A stretch of DNA of 35,887 bases from an uncultured Eubacteriales bacterium (GTDB taxonomy: Bacteria > Bacillota > Clostridia > Christensenellales > UBA1242), in NCBI GenBank assembly GCA_900552105.1, contig URYH01000015.1, positions 1 to 35,887 of the forward strand, read 5' to 3'. A program made the translations under genes and the position numbers. The notes beneath the pieces are model-generated. The model did no database searches and was not told the DNA's origin. It worked only from the letters and a program-made list of their open reading frames with translations. This document shows positions 17,157-25,251 of the stretch, piece after piece (positions within the stretch are counted from its first letter, which is position 1; the number at the start of each line of letters is the position of its first letter).

Positions 17157-17493
17157 TAGTCAATTTGGCTCTGAAAAAGTGACGGTTTGGGATTTCAAAA
17201 AGGTTTGGAAGAATGACAACCTTCTCAAAGTGTCAAAAGAATCAGAAGCAATGGTGCTTGACGAGTCGGGAATTAAAATCGCTTGCTCAATGCTTGAGGT
17301 CATGGACTTTGAACAAAGTGCGGATAATCTCAGAACGAGATATGTTTTTGAAAAAGGTGATGTCAAGTTTGAAATTGACGATTACACAAGACCCCAAATG
17401 AAAGTTGTTGCCATTGAGGGCGAGAAGTCTCAAGTTGACAAGGTCTATCAGATGCTTGTTTCGGACGAACAAGTTTCCAAACATATTTTGTGA
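17152..17493 (+). pseudogene. 5'-truncated CYTH-domain-like remnant
   Basis: An open frame with no upstream ATG and no ribosome binding site. It starts after an in-frame stop at 17149; a GTG at 17179 would give 104 residues. The sequence (NLRTRYVFEKGDVKFEIDDY, then KVVAIEGEKSQVDKVYQML) resembles the C-terminal half of CYTH proteins (class IV adenylate cyclase/triphosphatase), where ...R.RY.y..g..feiD.y.......vEiE...... occurs. The N-terminal ExExK half is absent. The breakpoint coincides with the promoter end of the minus-strand gene. A short functional protein is the alternative. Confidence 0.5.
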
Positions 17494-17542
17494 ATTTGAA
17501 CACAAGAAAATAAAATTTCATAAAATGAATTTGGAGGGGGCG

Positions 17543-18802
17543 ATGGATAAACTTCAAATTTTTGGTGGCGAAAAACTTTTTGGAAGTGTTGAAATTCCTT
17601 CGTCAAAAAATGCCTTTCTTCCCATTCTTGCCGCAACAATTTTGTGCGAAGGCAAGGTTGTTTTACATAAAAATCCAAGATTTGTTGACATCTACAATAT
17701 GTGCGGGGTTCTTGAAGACCTTGGAAGCAAGGTTAGTTTTTGCGGAGACGATGTCATTATTGATAACACAAACCTCACTTCTTTTGAGATTTCGCCTCAA
17801 AAGGCAAGCACGGTTCGCTCGTCAATTTTTTCTTTGGGGGCGATTATTGGCAGATTTCGCAAGGCAAAAGTTGCCTACCCTGGAGGCTGCGAAATTGGCG
17901 CACGTCCAATTGATATTCATCTTCGGGGTTTGATGAGTTTGTCTGTGTCAGTGCATGATAGTCATGGTTTTTTGTTTTGTGAGGCGGGTGACTTGCGTGG
18001 GGCGGACATACACCTTGATTTTCCCTCTGTTGGGGCATCCGAAAACATCATGATGGCAAGTGTTTTGGCGGAAGGCGAAACACATATTTATAACTCGGCA
18101 AAAGAGCCTGAAATTGTTGACCTTCAAAACTTCTTGAATGGACTTGGTGCAAAAATTCGAGGAGCGGGAACTGACCATATTGAAATTGTTGGTGTAAAAA
18201 AACTCAAAACCGAGATTGAATACACTCCAATTCCCGACAGAATCATTGCGGGAACATATGCACTTATGGGCGCAAGTTGTGGCGGCGAGATTGAACTAAA
18301 AAATGTAAAACGCGAAAGCATTAGTCCTGTTTTGAGCAAAATACAAAATTCTAATTGCAAAATCGCATACGAAAGTGATAAAATATACTTGTCGTCAAAT
18401 GGAAAACTTTCGGCGGTGCAAAAAATTGAAACTGCACCATTCCCAGGATTTCCAACTGACATGCAAGCACAAATGCTCGCAACTCTTGCAACCGCAAAAG
18501 GAACAAGCATAATTGTTGAAAACCTTTTTGAAAACAGGTTTAAGCATATTCCCGAACTCGTCAAAATGGGTGCAAAAATCACAGTGAAAGACAATATTGC
18601 TGTCGTTGTTGGTGTCGAAAGTCTGTCTGGGGCGAGTGTGACAACGTGTGATTTGCGTGGCGGTGCGGCACTTTGTCTTGCAGGACTCAAAGCAGAAGGT
18701 TATACAACCATTGACAATGTGCATTTGATTGACCGCGGTTATTTCAAAATTGAAGATGATCTCACGCGGCTTGGTGCAAAAATAAAAAGGATAAAAAATT
18801 GA
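17543..18802 (+). CDS. murA: UDP-GlcNAc 1-carboxyvinyltransferase MurA
   Basis: A 419-residue enolpyruvyl transferase that performs the first committed step of peptidoglycan synthesis. The substrate-binding SSKNAFLP is near the N-terminus, the PEP-binding Cys116 lies in YPGGCEIGARPIDIHL, and the C-terminus has DRGYFKIEDDLTRLGA. ATG 17543 is chosen because GGAGGGGG lies just upstream and the resulting length matches the family (about 420); an in-frame ATG at 17525 lacks such a site. Cys at position 116 predicts normal fosfomycin susceptibility of the enzyme. It overlaps ftsQ. Confidence 0.96.
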   Translation: MDKLQIFGGEKLFGSVEIPSSKNAFLPILAATILCEGKVVLHKNPRFVDIYNMCGVLEDLGSKVSFCGDDVIIDNTNLTSFEISPQKASTVRSSIFSLGAIIGRFRKAKVAYPGGCEIGARPIDIHLRGLMSLSVSVHDSHGFLFCEAGDLRGADIHLDFPSVGASENIMMASVLAEGETHIYNSAKEPEIVDLQNFLNGLGAKIRGAGTDHIEIVGVKKLKTEIEYTPIPDRIIAGTYALMGASCGGEIELKNVKRESISPVLSKIQNSNCKIAYESDKIYLSSNGKLSAVQKIETAPFPGFPTDMQAQMLATLATAKGTSIIVENLFENRFKHIPELVKMGAKITVKDNIAVVVGVESLSGASVTTCDLRGGAALCLAGLKAEGYTTIDNVHLIDRGYFKIEDDLTRLGAKIKRIKN

Positions 18803-19620
18803 CAAAGAAAAAGAAGGTTTTGATTATTCTTGGCTCAATTCTTGGTGCTCTCATAGTTCTTGGCATCATATTGTTTTTCACTGCTTTTTCTTTGAAAAAT
18901 GCTGATATAAAGTTTGAAACAACAAATGAGATTTATGACACTCAAACCCTTTCAAATGATATAAAAGAAAATTGTGAGATTGATTTTGGCAAGTCAGTGT
19001 TTTTGATGGACAAGAAAAAAACAATTTTATCCATTGAAAAAAACTATCCAAATCTCAAAGTTATAAATATCGAAACAAAGTTTCCGTCTTCAGTTCTCAT
19101 TCATCTTGCTCTTCGTCAACAACTCTTTGCTTTTGAGCGTGATGGACAAACCTATATATGTGACGAAGAACTCAAAGTGCTTGAAACAAGGCAAAGCTAT
19201 TCGTCCACAAAAAGCAACGCGATTTTGGTTGAGGGATTGACTCCAACAAACGAGGGAGAAATCAAAGAAGCGGATTTTCTTGAATTTGATGGATTTGACA
19301 CCGAGAACTTCAAAAAAATTTATTTGGCACTTTTTCGCAACAACAGAAACAAACTTGAAAGCATGGCATACTTCAAAACTATCAGTTTTGAAAAAAGAAT
19401 TAATCCCGAAAGCTTTGCAGACGAAACAACTTTGATTTTGAAATCTCATTCTGATTTCGTATATCAAATTTTTGATTATGAAAACAGGCTTGAAAGCAAA
19501 TTTAACAAACTATTTGCGTGCGACTACACGATTGAGGGTTTCAATCGAGCGGAGTATGAACTACTGATTTATGAAAATTCAAAAGGAGAAATTTTTGCAA
19601 AGTTAAAGAACTTGACATAG
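18799..19620 (+). CDS. ftsQ: division protein FtsQ/DivIB
   Basis: A 273-residue bitopic protein. A Lys-rich N-terminus and a membrane segment (about 8-30) are followed by a POTRA-like domain (about 33-105, LKNADIKFETTNEIYD...) and a beta domain. DivIB/FtsQ links FtsL/DivIC to the septal synthase. The start is TTG 18799, overlapping the murA stop, with AAAGGAT upstream. The order murA-ftsQ-ftsA-ftsZ is standard. Sequence conservation is low, as is normal for this family. Confidence 0.85.
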   Translation: MTKKKKVLIILGSILGALIVLGIILFFTAFSLKNADIKFETTNEIYDTQTLSNDIKENCEIDFGKSVFLMDKKKTILSIEKNYPNLKVINIETKFPSSVLIHLALRQQLFAFERDGQTYICDEELKVLETRQSYSSTKSNAILVEGLTPTNEGEIKEADFLEFDGFDTENFKKIYLALFRNNRNKLESMAYFKTISFEKRINPESFADETTLILKSHSDFVYQIFDYENRLESKFNKLFACDYTIEGFNRAEYELLIYENSKGEIFAKLKNLT

Positions 19621-19636
19621 AAAACAAAAGCCAATC

Positions 19637-19686
19637 AAAAAAATCATGACAATAAAACAAGAAATCTATTGACATGATTTTTTTTG
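19637..19686 (+). terminator. possible long-loop terminator/inverted repeat before ftsA
   Basis: AAAAAAATCATG (19637-19648) pairs with CATGATTTTTTT (19673-19684), followed by more T. The loop is about 24 bases. The right arm contains the -35 of the ftsA promoter, so this element could end ftsQ transcripts or act as an operator. Confidence 0.45.
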
Positions 19687-19697
19687 TTGTTTATAAT
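19669..19697 (+). promoter_or_regulatory. consensus sigma-A promoter of ftsA-ftsZ
   Basis: TTGACA (19669-19674), exactly 17 bases, TATAAT (19692-19697): a full match to the vegetative consensus. It leaves a leader of about 50 bases before ftsA. Confidence 0.9.
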
Positions 19698-19755
19698 TAT
19701 AGAAAAAATTTGATAATTATTCATTTATTCAAATTTTGTCACAAAGGAGGAAAAT

Positions 19756-20937
19756 ATGTCCCAAGGCATGGTGGCAGTGCTTGATATTGGCTCGTCGAGC
19801 GTGAGAATTGTTGTTGGAAAACGCGGCATCAATGGCACATTTAACATTCTCGGCACTGGAGAAAGTGAATACTCAGGCTATGTTGATGGGGAGTTTTTGG
19901 ACACAAACGAACTTGCGACTGCCATAAACCTTGCAAAAGCAAATGCAGAGACCAATTCAGGACTTGAGATTCGAGATTTGTTTGTTGGCGTTCCAGGCGA
20001 ATTTTCTCTTTGTGAAACAAAACTGGTTAGCCAAAACTATCCGAAAAAAATCAGAATTTCAAAAGAAAATGTTCAAGACCTTTTCTTGAAAGCAAGCGGC
20101 AGTGAATTTGAGACAACCCACACAATGATTAACTGTTCTGGCATCTATTTTGTTCTTTCTGACAACAGGCGTGTTGTGGATCCCGTGGGAGAGCGTTCTT
20201 CTCGACTTTCGGCAAGCATTTCATGCATTTGGGCTGACAACACTTTTATTGAAATAATCAATGGAATTTTGTCAAATCTTGGAATTCAAAATTGCGAATA
20301 TCTTTCAAGCCCACTTGCAGAAGGAATGTATCTTCTTGATGAAAACCAAAGAGAAAAATATGCAATCATAATTGATTGTGGCTACATATCAACTTCGGTC
20401 AGCCTTATTCGCGGCAAAGGACTTGTTATGCTCAATTCGTTTTCACTTGGCGGCGGACACATATCAGCTGATTTGCAACAATGTTTGCATATTCCATTTG
20501 CGAGTGCCGAACAACTCAAAAGCAAAGTTGTGCTCAGCATCAGCCCATCACAAAACGATGTTTATGAAGTTCAGATTCAAAGCAAGACAGTGCCAGTTTC
20601 AATGCAAATGACAAATGCGGTTGTATGTGCAAGAATTGATATGATTGCCTCTGCCATCAACAAGTGTCTTAACTTGTGCAAAGAAGAACATCCAGAGTTT
20701 GTTGATGTTTATTTGACGGGTGGGGGAATCTCATACATTCGAGGAGCAAAAGACCAACTTTCAAAATCAATTGGAAGAAATGTCAAACTTCTCATGCCAA
20801 AAGATGCACAAATGAGCAAGGCATACCTTTCCTCAACTTTGGGACTTCTTGACATGGCACTTGAAAAACTTGAAGATGAGTCGACAAGTTTTTCACAAAA
20901 AGTTAAGGGTTTTCTTGCAAAAATATTTCAAAGATAG
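19756..20937 (+). CDS. ftsA: cell-division actin-like ATPase FtsA
   Basis: A 393-residue actin-fold protein that tethers FtsZ filaments to the membrane. Phosphate-1 is LDIGSSSVRIVVG near the N-terminus, phosphate-2 is IIDCGYISTSVSLI, and the adenosine motif is VYLTGGGISYIRG. The C-terminal end (SQKVKGFLAKIFQR) is an amphipathic helix suitable for membrane binding. AAAGGAGG precedes the ATG. ftsZ follows after 63 bases, so both are probably driven by the strong promoter upstream. Confidence 0.95.
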   Translation: MSQGMVAVLDIGSSSVRIVVGKRGINGTFNILGTGESEYSGYVDGEFLDTNELATAINLAKANAETNSGLEIRDLFVGVPGEFSLCETKLVSQNYPKKIRISKENVQDLFLKASGSEFETTHTMINCSGIYFVLSDNRRVVDPVGERSSRLSASISCIWADNTFIEIINGILSNLGIQNCEYLSSPLAEGMYLLDENQREKYAIIIDCGYISTSVSLIRGKGLVMLNSFSLGGGHISADLQQCLHIPFASAEQLKSKVVLSISPSQNDVYEVQIQSKTVPVSMQMTNAVVCARIDMIASAINKCLNLCKEEHPEFVDVYLTGGGISYIRGAKDQLSKSIGRNVKLLMPKDAQMSKAYLSSTLGLLDMALEKLEDESTSFSQKVKGFLAKIFQR

Positions 20938-21000
20938 TAAGATAAAAATGAGTTAACAAATTGCGTCAAAGCAAAAAAATATAAAATTTAGGAGAGAAAT

Positions 21001-22212
21001 ATGTATTCAAACAATAATATTAGCCCAGTTGCAAGCATCAAAGTCATCGGAGTTGGAGGTGGCGGAAATAATGCTGTCAACAGAATGATTAACGCAAACA
21101 TCACAAGTGCGCAATTTGTTGCAATCAACACAGACAAACAAGCACTCCTCATGAGCAAAGCGGAACTTCGCCTTCAAATTGGCGAAAAACTCACCCGTGG
21201 ACTTGGAGCAGGTGCTGATCCAGACATTGGACAAAAAGCAGCAGAAGAAAGCAAAGCAAGCATTTCTGAACTTCTCAAAGATTGCGACCTTGTTTTCATC
21301 ACGGCTGGCATGGGTGGCGGAACAGGAACAGGTGCTGCTCCAATCGTTGCTCAACTTGCAAAAGAAATGGGAATATTGACAATCGCTGTTGTTACAAAAC
21401 CATTTGGATTTGAAGGCAAACGCAGAATGGAAAACGCAGACCGCGGAATTGAAAACTTGCGTAAATATGTCGACACATTGGTTATCATTCCAAACGACAA
21501 ACTTCTCAAGCTTGTTCCAAAGGGAACTCCAATTGTCGAAGCGTTCAGATATGCGGACGATGTTCTTCGTCAAGGTATCCAAGGAATTTCTGACCTTATT
21601 GTTCAACCAAACATGATTAACCTCGACTTTGCCGATGTCCGTTCGGTTATGAAAAACAGAGGACTTGCTCACATGGGAATTGGTCATGCAAAAGGCGAAA
21701 ACAAAACGCTTGAAGCGGTTCGTCAAGCAGTTTCATCTCCTCTTCTTGAAACAACAATTGAAGGCGCAACTGGTGTTATTCTTAACATCAAAGGTGGCAA
21801 TGACATGGCTCTTGATGAAGTTTATGAAGCAGCTGACCTTGTGAAAGAAGTTCTTGACCCAGAATGCAACATCATCTTTGGTGCTGGAATTGATGAAGCA
21901 ATGAATGACGAAGTTGAAATCACAATCATTGCAACAGGCTTCCCAGGCAGCGAAAACATTTTGGAAAAGAAAGAAAAAACAGAGAATGCTGAGCAAATCA
22001 AAAAAGATATTGCAACATTCAATGGTTTTGGTGCAAAACCTTACGACAACTATCTTGGTTCAACAATCGGACTTAGAAACAATATGCAACAAGAACCAGC
22101 ATTTGAAGACAGAAAACCAGAAATGGCAACCGCTTCTAATGGCGCTCCAACAGGCAGACTCAAAATTGACGATTCTGATATTCCACCATTCCTCAGACGC
22201 CTCAGAAAATAA
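21001..22212 (+). CDS. ftsZ: cell-division GTPase FtsZ
   Basis: A 403-residue tubulin homologue forming the Z ring. The nucleotide-binding region has VGGGGNNAVNRM and the tubulin signature GGGTGTGAAP. The T7 loop is NLDFADVRSVM. A variable linker precedes the C-terminal peptide (DDSDIPPFLRRLRK), which binds FtsA and SepF. AGGAGAG lies just before the ATG. The gene ends at a strong terminator. Confidence 0.98.
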   Translation: MYSNNNISPVASIKVIGVGGGGNNAVNRMINANITSAQFVAINTDKQALLMSKAELRLQIGEKLTRGLGAGADPDIGQKAAEESKASISELLKDCDLVFITAGMGGGTGTGAAPIVAQLAKEMGILTIAVVTKPFGFEGKRRMENADRGIENLRKYVDTLVIIPNDKLLKLVPKGTPIVEAFRYADDVLRQGIQGISDLIVQPNMINLDFADVRSVMKNRGLAHMGIGHAKGENKTLEAVRQAVSSPLLETTIEGATGVILNIKGGNDMALDEVYEAADLVKEVLDPECNIIFGAGIDEAMNDEVEITIIATGFPGSENILEKKEKTENAEQIKKDIATFNGFGAKPYDNYLGSTIGLRNNMQQEPAFEDRKPEMATASNGAPTGRLKIDDSDIPPFLRRLRK

Positions 22213-22226
22213 TCTCTTGAGTTTCA

Positions 22227-22259
22227 AAAACATTTCATTTTATATGAAATGTTTTTTTT
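22227..22259 (+). terminator. terminator after ftsZ
   Basis: AAAACATTTCAT pairs with ATGAAATGTTTT (arms about 22227-22238 and 22244-22255), followed by T residues. The T-tract runs directly into a TTCGCCA Spo0A-box-like site. Confidence 0.85.
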
Positions 22260-22284
22260 CGCCATTTTTAGACTTTTTTCGCCT
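22258..22284 (+). promoter_or_regulatory. paired Spo0A-box-like sites before spoIIGA
   Basis: TTCGCCA (22258-22264, reverse complement TGGCGAA) fits the Bacillus 0A box TGNCGAA exactly. TTCGCCT (22278-22284) matches six of seven. They are spaced 20 bases, about two helical turns, and the second abuts the -35 position. Binding is inferred. Confidence 0.4.
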
Positions 22285-22306
22285 TTCATAATAAATTATG
22301 TAATTT

Positions 22307-22312
22307 TATACT
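22307..22312 (+). promoter_or_regulatory. -10 element of spoIIGA
   Basis: TATACT ends seven bases before the A of the spoIIGA ATG, placing the start point on the start codon. The -35 position (TTTCAT, 22284-22289) is poor, as expected for an activator-dependent promoter. Confidence 0.45.
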
Positions 22313-22318
22313 ATAAAC

Positions 22319-23176
22319 ATGGAAATTGTGGTTGAATATGCTTTGCTTGATAATTTTTTGATTGATATGATTATCCTTTTTGTTTCATGCAAGCTAAAGC
22401 GTGAAAAAATTTCTGTTGCAAGACTTTGCATATCAAGTTTGTTCGGGGCGATATGCGCTCTTTTGATGCCACTACTAAACTGCGCCAATTTCTTGATTAT
22501 TGGAGTCAAATTTCTCATTGGTGTTGTCATGGTATTAATTGCCCACAAGTGTTCAACTTTCAAAAAGTTTGTTTTGGATTACTTTATATTTCTTTCAACC
22601 ACTGCTGTGTTTGGCGGGGTGGGAATTGGTGTTTTGTATCTTTTGTTTGGAAGTGTGACACTGACATCAGGATTTGCCATAAATTCACCAATATTTATGA
22701 GCGCAATATATGTTGCGATATTTGCGTGGGTCTATGGAGTGGTTGCTTCAATAAGGTTTTTCTATCGAAAGAAAAACCGCAACGAATTTACATTTGAAAT
22801 TGAACTCGAATGTAAGGATAAAAAAGTTGAAAGCATGGCGTATCTCGACAGCGGAAACACGCTTGTTGACCCTGTCACTCAAAAACCAGTTGTCATCATT
22901 GGACTCAAAACATTCAACAAGCTTCATAAAGATGTTGCACTTGAAAATTTACTCATGAAAAAACTCGACAAAATAAAAATTGATGGCGCGCACTATATTG
23001 AGTATCAAACTCTCAATAATCAAAAAATGTCGATGCTTATTATTCCCATTGACAAAATTGAAATGAAAAACAAGAAAGAAAAAAACGGACTTAAAGAATG
23101 TGTGCTTGGATTAAGTTTTGCCAAATTTCAAAAAAGTTTTGGTTGTGACATATTGCTTAATCAAAACTGTTTTTAG
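22319..23176 (+). CDS. spoIIGA: pro-sigma-E processing protease SpoIIGA
   Basis: A 285-residue membrane protease that cleaves pro-sigma-E in the mother cell after activation by SpoIIR. Five or so membrane segments fill residues 1-155. The C-terminal cytoplasmic domain has the aspartic-protease motif YLDSGNTLVDPVT with catalytic Asp177, the equivalent of the DTGN motif in B. subtilis. sigE starts 10 bases downstream. The ATG has no ribosome binding site but matches the family N-terminus (VVEYALLDNFLID). Confidence 0.95.
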   Translation: MEIVVEYALLDNFLIDMIILFVSCKLKREKISVARLCISSLFGAICALLMPLLNCANFLIIGVKFLIGVVMVLIAHKCSTFKKFVLDYFIFLSTTAVFGGVGIGVLYLLFGSVTLTSGFAINSPIFMSAIYVAIFAWVYGVVASIRFFYRKKNRNEFTFEIELECKDKKVESMAYLDSGNTLVDPVTQKPVVIIGLKTFNKLHKDVALENLLMKKLDKIKIDGAHYIEYQTLNNQKMSMLIIPIDKIEMKNKKEKNGLKECVLGLSFAKFQKSFGCDILLNQNCF

Positions 23177-23186
23177 GAGAATATCA

Positions 23187-23909
23187 GTGAAAATATTAAA
23201 TTTTTTCAAAAAAATCATAAAAAAACTGCTCGGATTTGATAATTCGGAGTTTATTGACAACATTGTTTGTTATATTTGTGGCAACGAAGCTTTGCCTCTT
23301 CCACTTGAGCCAGAAGAAGAACTTATGCTGATTGAAGAACTTGCAAACAACAATCAACAAGCAAAAGAAAAACTTGTTGAACATAATCTTCGACTTGTTG
23401 TTTATATTGCAAAAAGATTTGATGGTTGTGGCATTGATATGGAAGATTTGATTTCTGTTGGTGCAATTGGCTTGATTAAAGCAATCAACACATATAATCT
23501 CAACAAAAATATAAAACTCGCAACCTATGCAAGTCGTTGCATTGAAAACGAAATATTGATGCAAATACGGAAAATATCAAAGCAAAAAGGTGAGGTTTCG
23601 ATTGATGAACCATTGACTTTTGATGGCGATGGAAATGAGTTGTTGCTTTCAGATGTGTTGTGTCAAGAAGCAGATGTTGTGAGCGGTGGACTTGAAAGTT
23701 CAGTTGAGCGTCAACTTTTGTATAGCTCGCTAAACAAACTTAACCCTCGTGAACAATACATCATGAAGTTGCGATTTGGGCTTGACGGAAACGAGGAGAA
23801 GACTCAAAAAGAAGTTGCAGAATTGCTCGGAATTTCGCAAAGTTATATTTCAAGAATTGAAAAGAAAATTCTCGGACGAATGAAAAAAGATTTAACAAAT
23901 ATTATGTAA
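23187..23909 (+). CDS. sigE: mother-cell sporulation sigma factor sigma-E precursor
   Basis: A 240-residue sigma-70-family factor, the same size as B. subtilis SigE (239). Residues 1-29 form a basic, hydrophobic pro-sequence (MKILNFFKKIIKKLLGF) ahead of VCYICGNEALPLPL, the expected cleavage region. Region 2 has NLRLVVYIAKRF and DLISVGAIGLIKA; region 4 has TQKEVAELLGISQSYISRIEK. GTG 23187 is chosen because AGGAG lies six bases upstream and the length fits; the frame is open into spoIIGA but that would add an odd N-terminus. Directs early mother-cell genes such as spoIVA. Confidence 0.96.
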   Translation: MKILNFFKKIIKKLLGFDNSEFIDNIVCYICGNEALPLPLEPEEELMLIEELANNNQQAKEKLVEHNLRLVVYIAKRFDGCGIDMEDLISVGAIGLIKAINTYNLNKNIKLATYASRCIENEILMQIRKISKQKGEVSIDEPLTFDGDGNELLLSDVLCQEADVVSGGLESSVERQLLYSSLNKLNPREQYIMKLRFGLDGNEEKTQKEVAELLGISQSYISRIEKKILGRMKKDLTNIM

Positions 23910-23964
23910 ATAATTAATTAAATTAATCATTTTTGATGCAAAAGCGTGAAATTTTTGATGTTTT

Positions 23965-23974
23965 TTCGACAAAA
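23965..23974 (+). promoter_or_regulatory. Spo0A-box-like site before sigG
   Basis: TTCGACAAAA is the reverse complement of TTTTGTCGAA and holds a perfect TGTCGAA core. It lies 18 bases upstream of the sigma-F-type -35 element. Function is inferred. Confidence 0.35.
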
Positions 23975-23991
23975 CAAGTCAAATTTTTCTT

Positions 23992-24021
23992 GTATATAAG
24001 ATTTTTCACTTGGGCAAAATA
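23992..24021 (+). promoter_or_regulatory. sigma-F-type promoter of sigG
   Basis: GTATA (23992-23996), 15 bases, GGGCAAAATA (24012-24021). The Bacillus sigma-F consensus is GywTA, N15, GgnrAnAnTw; one position (r) differs. This agrees with sigma-F control of sigG in B. subtilis. Sigma-G itself recognises similar sites. Confidence 0.55.
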
Positions 24022-24038
24022 TCGTCATGAGGTGAAAA

Positions 24039-24812
24039 ATGGCAAACAAAGTTAAGATTTGTGGTGTTGACACGTCAACTCTGCCAAAACTTAAAAATGC
24101 TGACCTTGTTGAACTTATGCAAAAAGTTAAAAGTGGTGATGAGTATGCGCGCGACCAATTTGTTGTTGCAAATATGCGTCTGGTTCTCAGCGTTGTGCAG
24201 AGATTTGGCGGAAAGAAAGACAAGGCGGACGATATGTTTCAAGTTGGTTGTGTTGGGCTTATTAAAGCGATTGATAATTTTGACACATCTCTTAACGTTC
24301 GTTTTTCGACATATGCAGTTCCAATGATTGTTGGCGAAATTCGAAGATACCTTCGCGACAACAACATTGTTCGTGTGTCAAGAAGCATGCGTGACATCGC
24401 TTATCGTGCGCTTCAAATCAAAGAGCGAGAAGTCAAACTCAATCAAGACGAGCCGTCAATTGACTTTATTGCAAACGAACTCAATTTGCCACCAAAATCT
24501 GTTATGATTGCACTTGATGCAATTTCTGATGCTGTGTCACTCAATGAGCCAGTTTACAATGACGGAAGCGAAACTGTTCGTGTTATGGACCAAATCGCAG
24601 ACTACAAAACCGATTCAGACTCAATGCTTGAGAAGTTTGCTTTGTCAAGTGCGATTGTCAGACTCAGTCCGCGCGAAAAAGAAATTTTGCTTATGCGTTA
24701 TTATGACGGAAAAACACAAATTGAAGTGAGTGAAGAGGTGGGCATTTCGCAAGCACAAGTATCTCGTCTTGAAAAGAATGCACTTGCAAACATAAAAAAA
24801 GAAATGACCTAA
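24039..24812 (+). CDS. sigG: forespore sporulation sigma factor sigma-G
   Basis: A 257-residue sigma factor directing late forespore genes. The N-terminus VKICGVDTSTLPKLKNADL is the sigma-G signature. Region 2 contains NMRLVLSVVQRF, VGCVGLIKAIDNFD and RFSTYAVPMIVGEIRRYLRDNN; region 4 contains TQIEVSEEVGISQAQVSRLEK. GAGGTG precedes the ATG. It lies 129 bases after sigE behind its own promoter. Confidence 0.97.
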   Translation: MANKVKICGVDTSTLPKLKNADLVELMQKVKSGDEYARDQFVVANMRLVLSVVQRFGGKKDKADDMFQVGCVGLIKAIDNFDTSLNVRFSTYAVPMIVGEIRRYLRDNNIVRVSRSMRDIAYRALQIKEREVKLNQDEPSIDFIANELNLPPKSVMIALDAISDAVSLNEPVYNDGSETVRVMDQIADYKTDSDSMLEKFALSSAIVRLSPREKEILLMRYYDGKTQIEVSEEVGISQAQVSRLEKNALANIKKEMT

Positions 24813-24864
24813 AACAGAAAATTTTGCAACTTTTTGTCAAATTTTGGGGAGTGGGAGCATATAT

Positions 24865-24889
24865 AAATCCAAGGAGAGAACTTGGATTT
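24865..24889 (+). promoter_or_regulatory. start-codon-sequestering hairpin
   Basis: Bases 24865-24873 pair perfectly with 24881-24889 (9 bp) around the loop GAGAGAA. The Shine-Dalgarno sequence AAGGAG lies across the left arm and loop, and the TTG start codon (24882-24884) is inside the right arm. Folding would block initiation of the ylmC-like gene. Confidence 0.6.
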
Positions 24890-25196
24890 TTCTTTTTTGG
24901 ATATCCGCTGCAAAGAAGTGGTTAATATTGTTGACGGAAGATGTCTGGGGCATGTCACTGACATAATTTTTAATATGCAGACTTGTGTCGTCCTCGGATT
25001 TGTTGTTCCAGCAAGCAAAAACTTTTGGAATGTTTTCAAAAATTCTGCTGAAATTTTTATCCCGCTCTCCCAAATTCGAAAAATTGGCGATGACACAATC
25101 CTTGTTGAACTCTATGGTGCGAACAATCCAACAACAAATGCATATTCCGCATCAATGCCAGCATCAAGTCTTCAAAGTTCTGGTGACAAAAAATAA
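24882..25196 (+). CDS. YlmC/YmxH-family PRC-barrel sporulation protein
   Basis: A 104-residue protein with an N-terminal PRC-barrel-like domain (KEVVNIVDGRCLGHVTDIIFN, then IPLSQIRKIGDDTILVEL) typical of YlmC/YmxH. This family commonly follows sigG in spore formers and is thought to have a sporulation role that is not well defined. The Ser/Ala/Gln-rich tail is low complexity. TTG 24882 is chosen because of the AAGGAG five bases upstream and the lack of an alternative. Confidence 0.8.
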   Translation: MDFSFLDIRCKEVVNIVDGRCLGHVTDIIFNMQTCVVLGFVVPASKNFWNVFKNSAEIFIPLSQIRKIGDDTILVELYGANNPTTNAYSASMPASSLQSSGDKK

Positions 25197-25203
25197 AAAT
25201 TGC

Positions 25204-25232
25204 TTGCAATTGTGGTTTTTCTATACTACAAT
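25204..25232 (+). promoter_or_regulatory. sigma-A promoter of nrdR
   Basis: TTGCAA (25204-25209), 17 bases, TACAAT (25227-25232), with the nrdR ATG 20 bases further on. Confidence 0.65.
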
Positions 25233-25251
25233 ATAAGCAGGAGAAAAAGTT

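Noticed and set aside
21007..21726. 239-residue open frame antisense to ftsZ
   Set aside because: Lies fully inside ftsZ on the other strand, Cys/Phe/Asn-rich shadow composition, no ribosome binding site or promoter.
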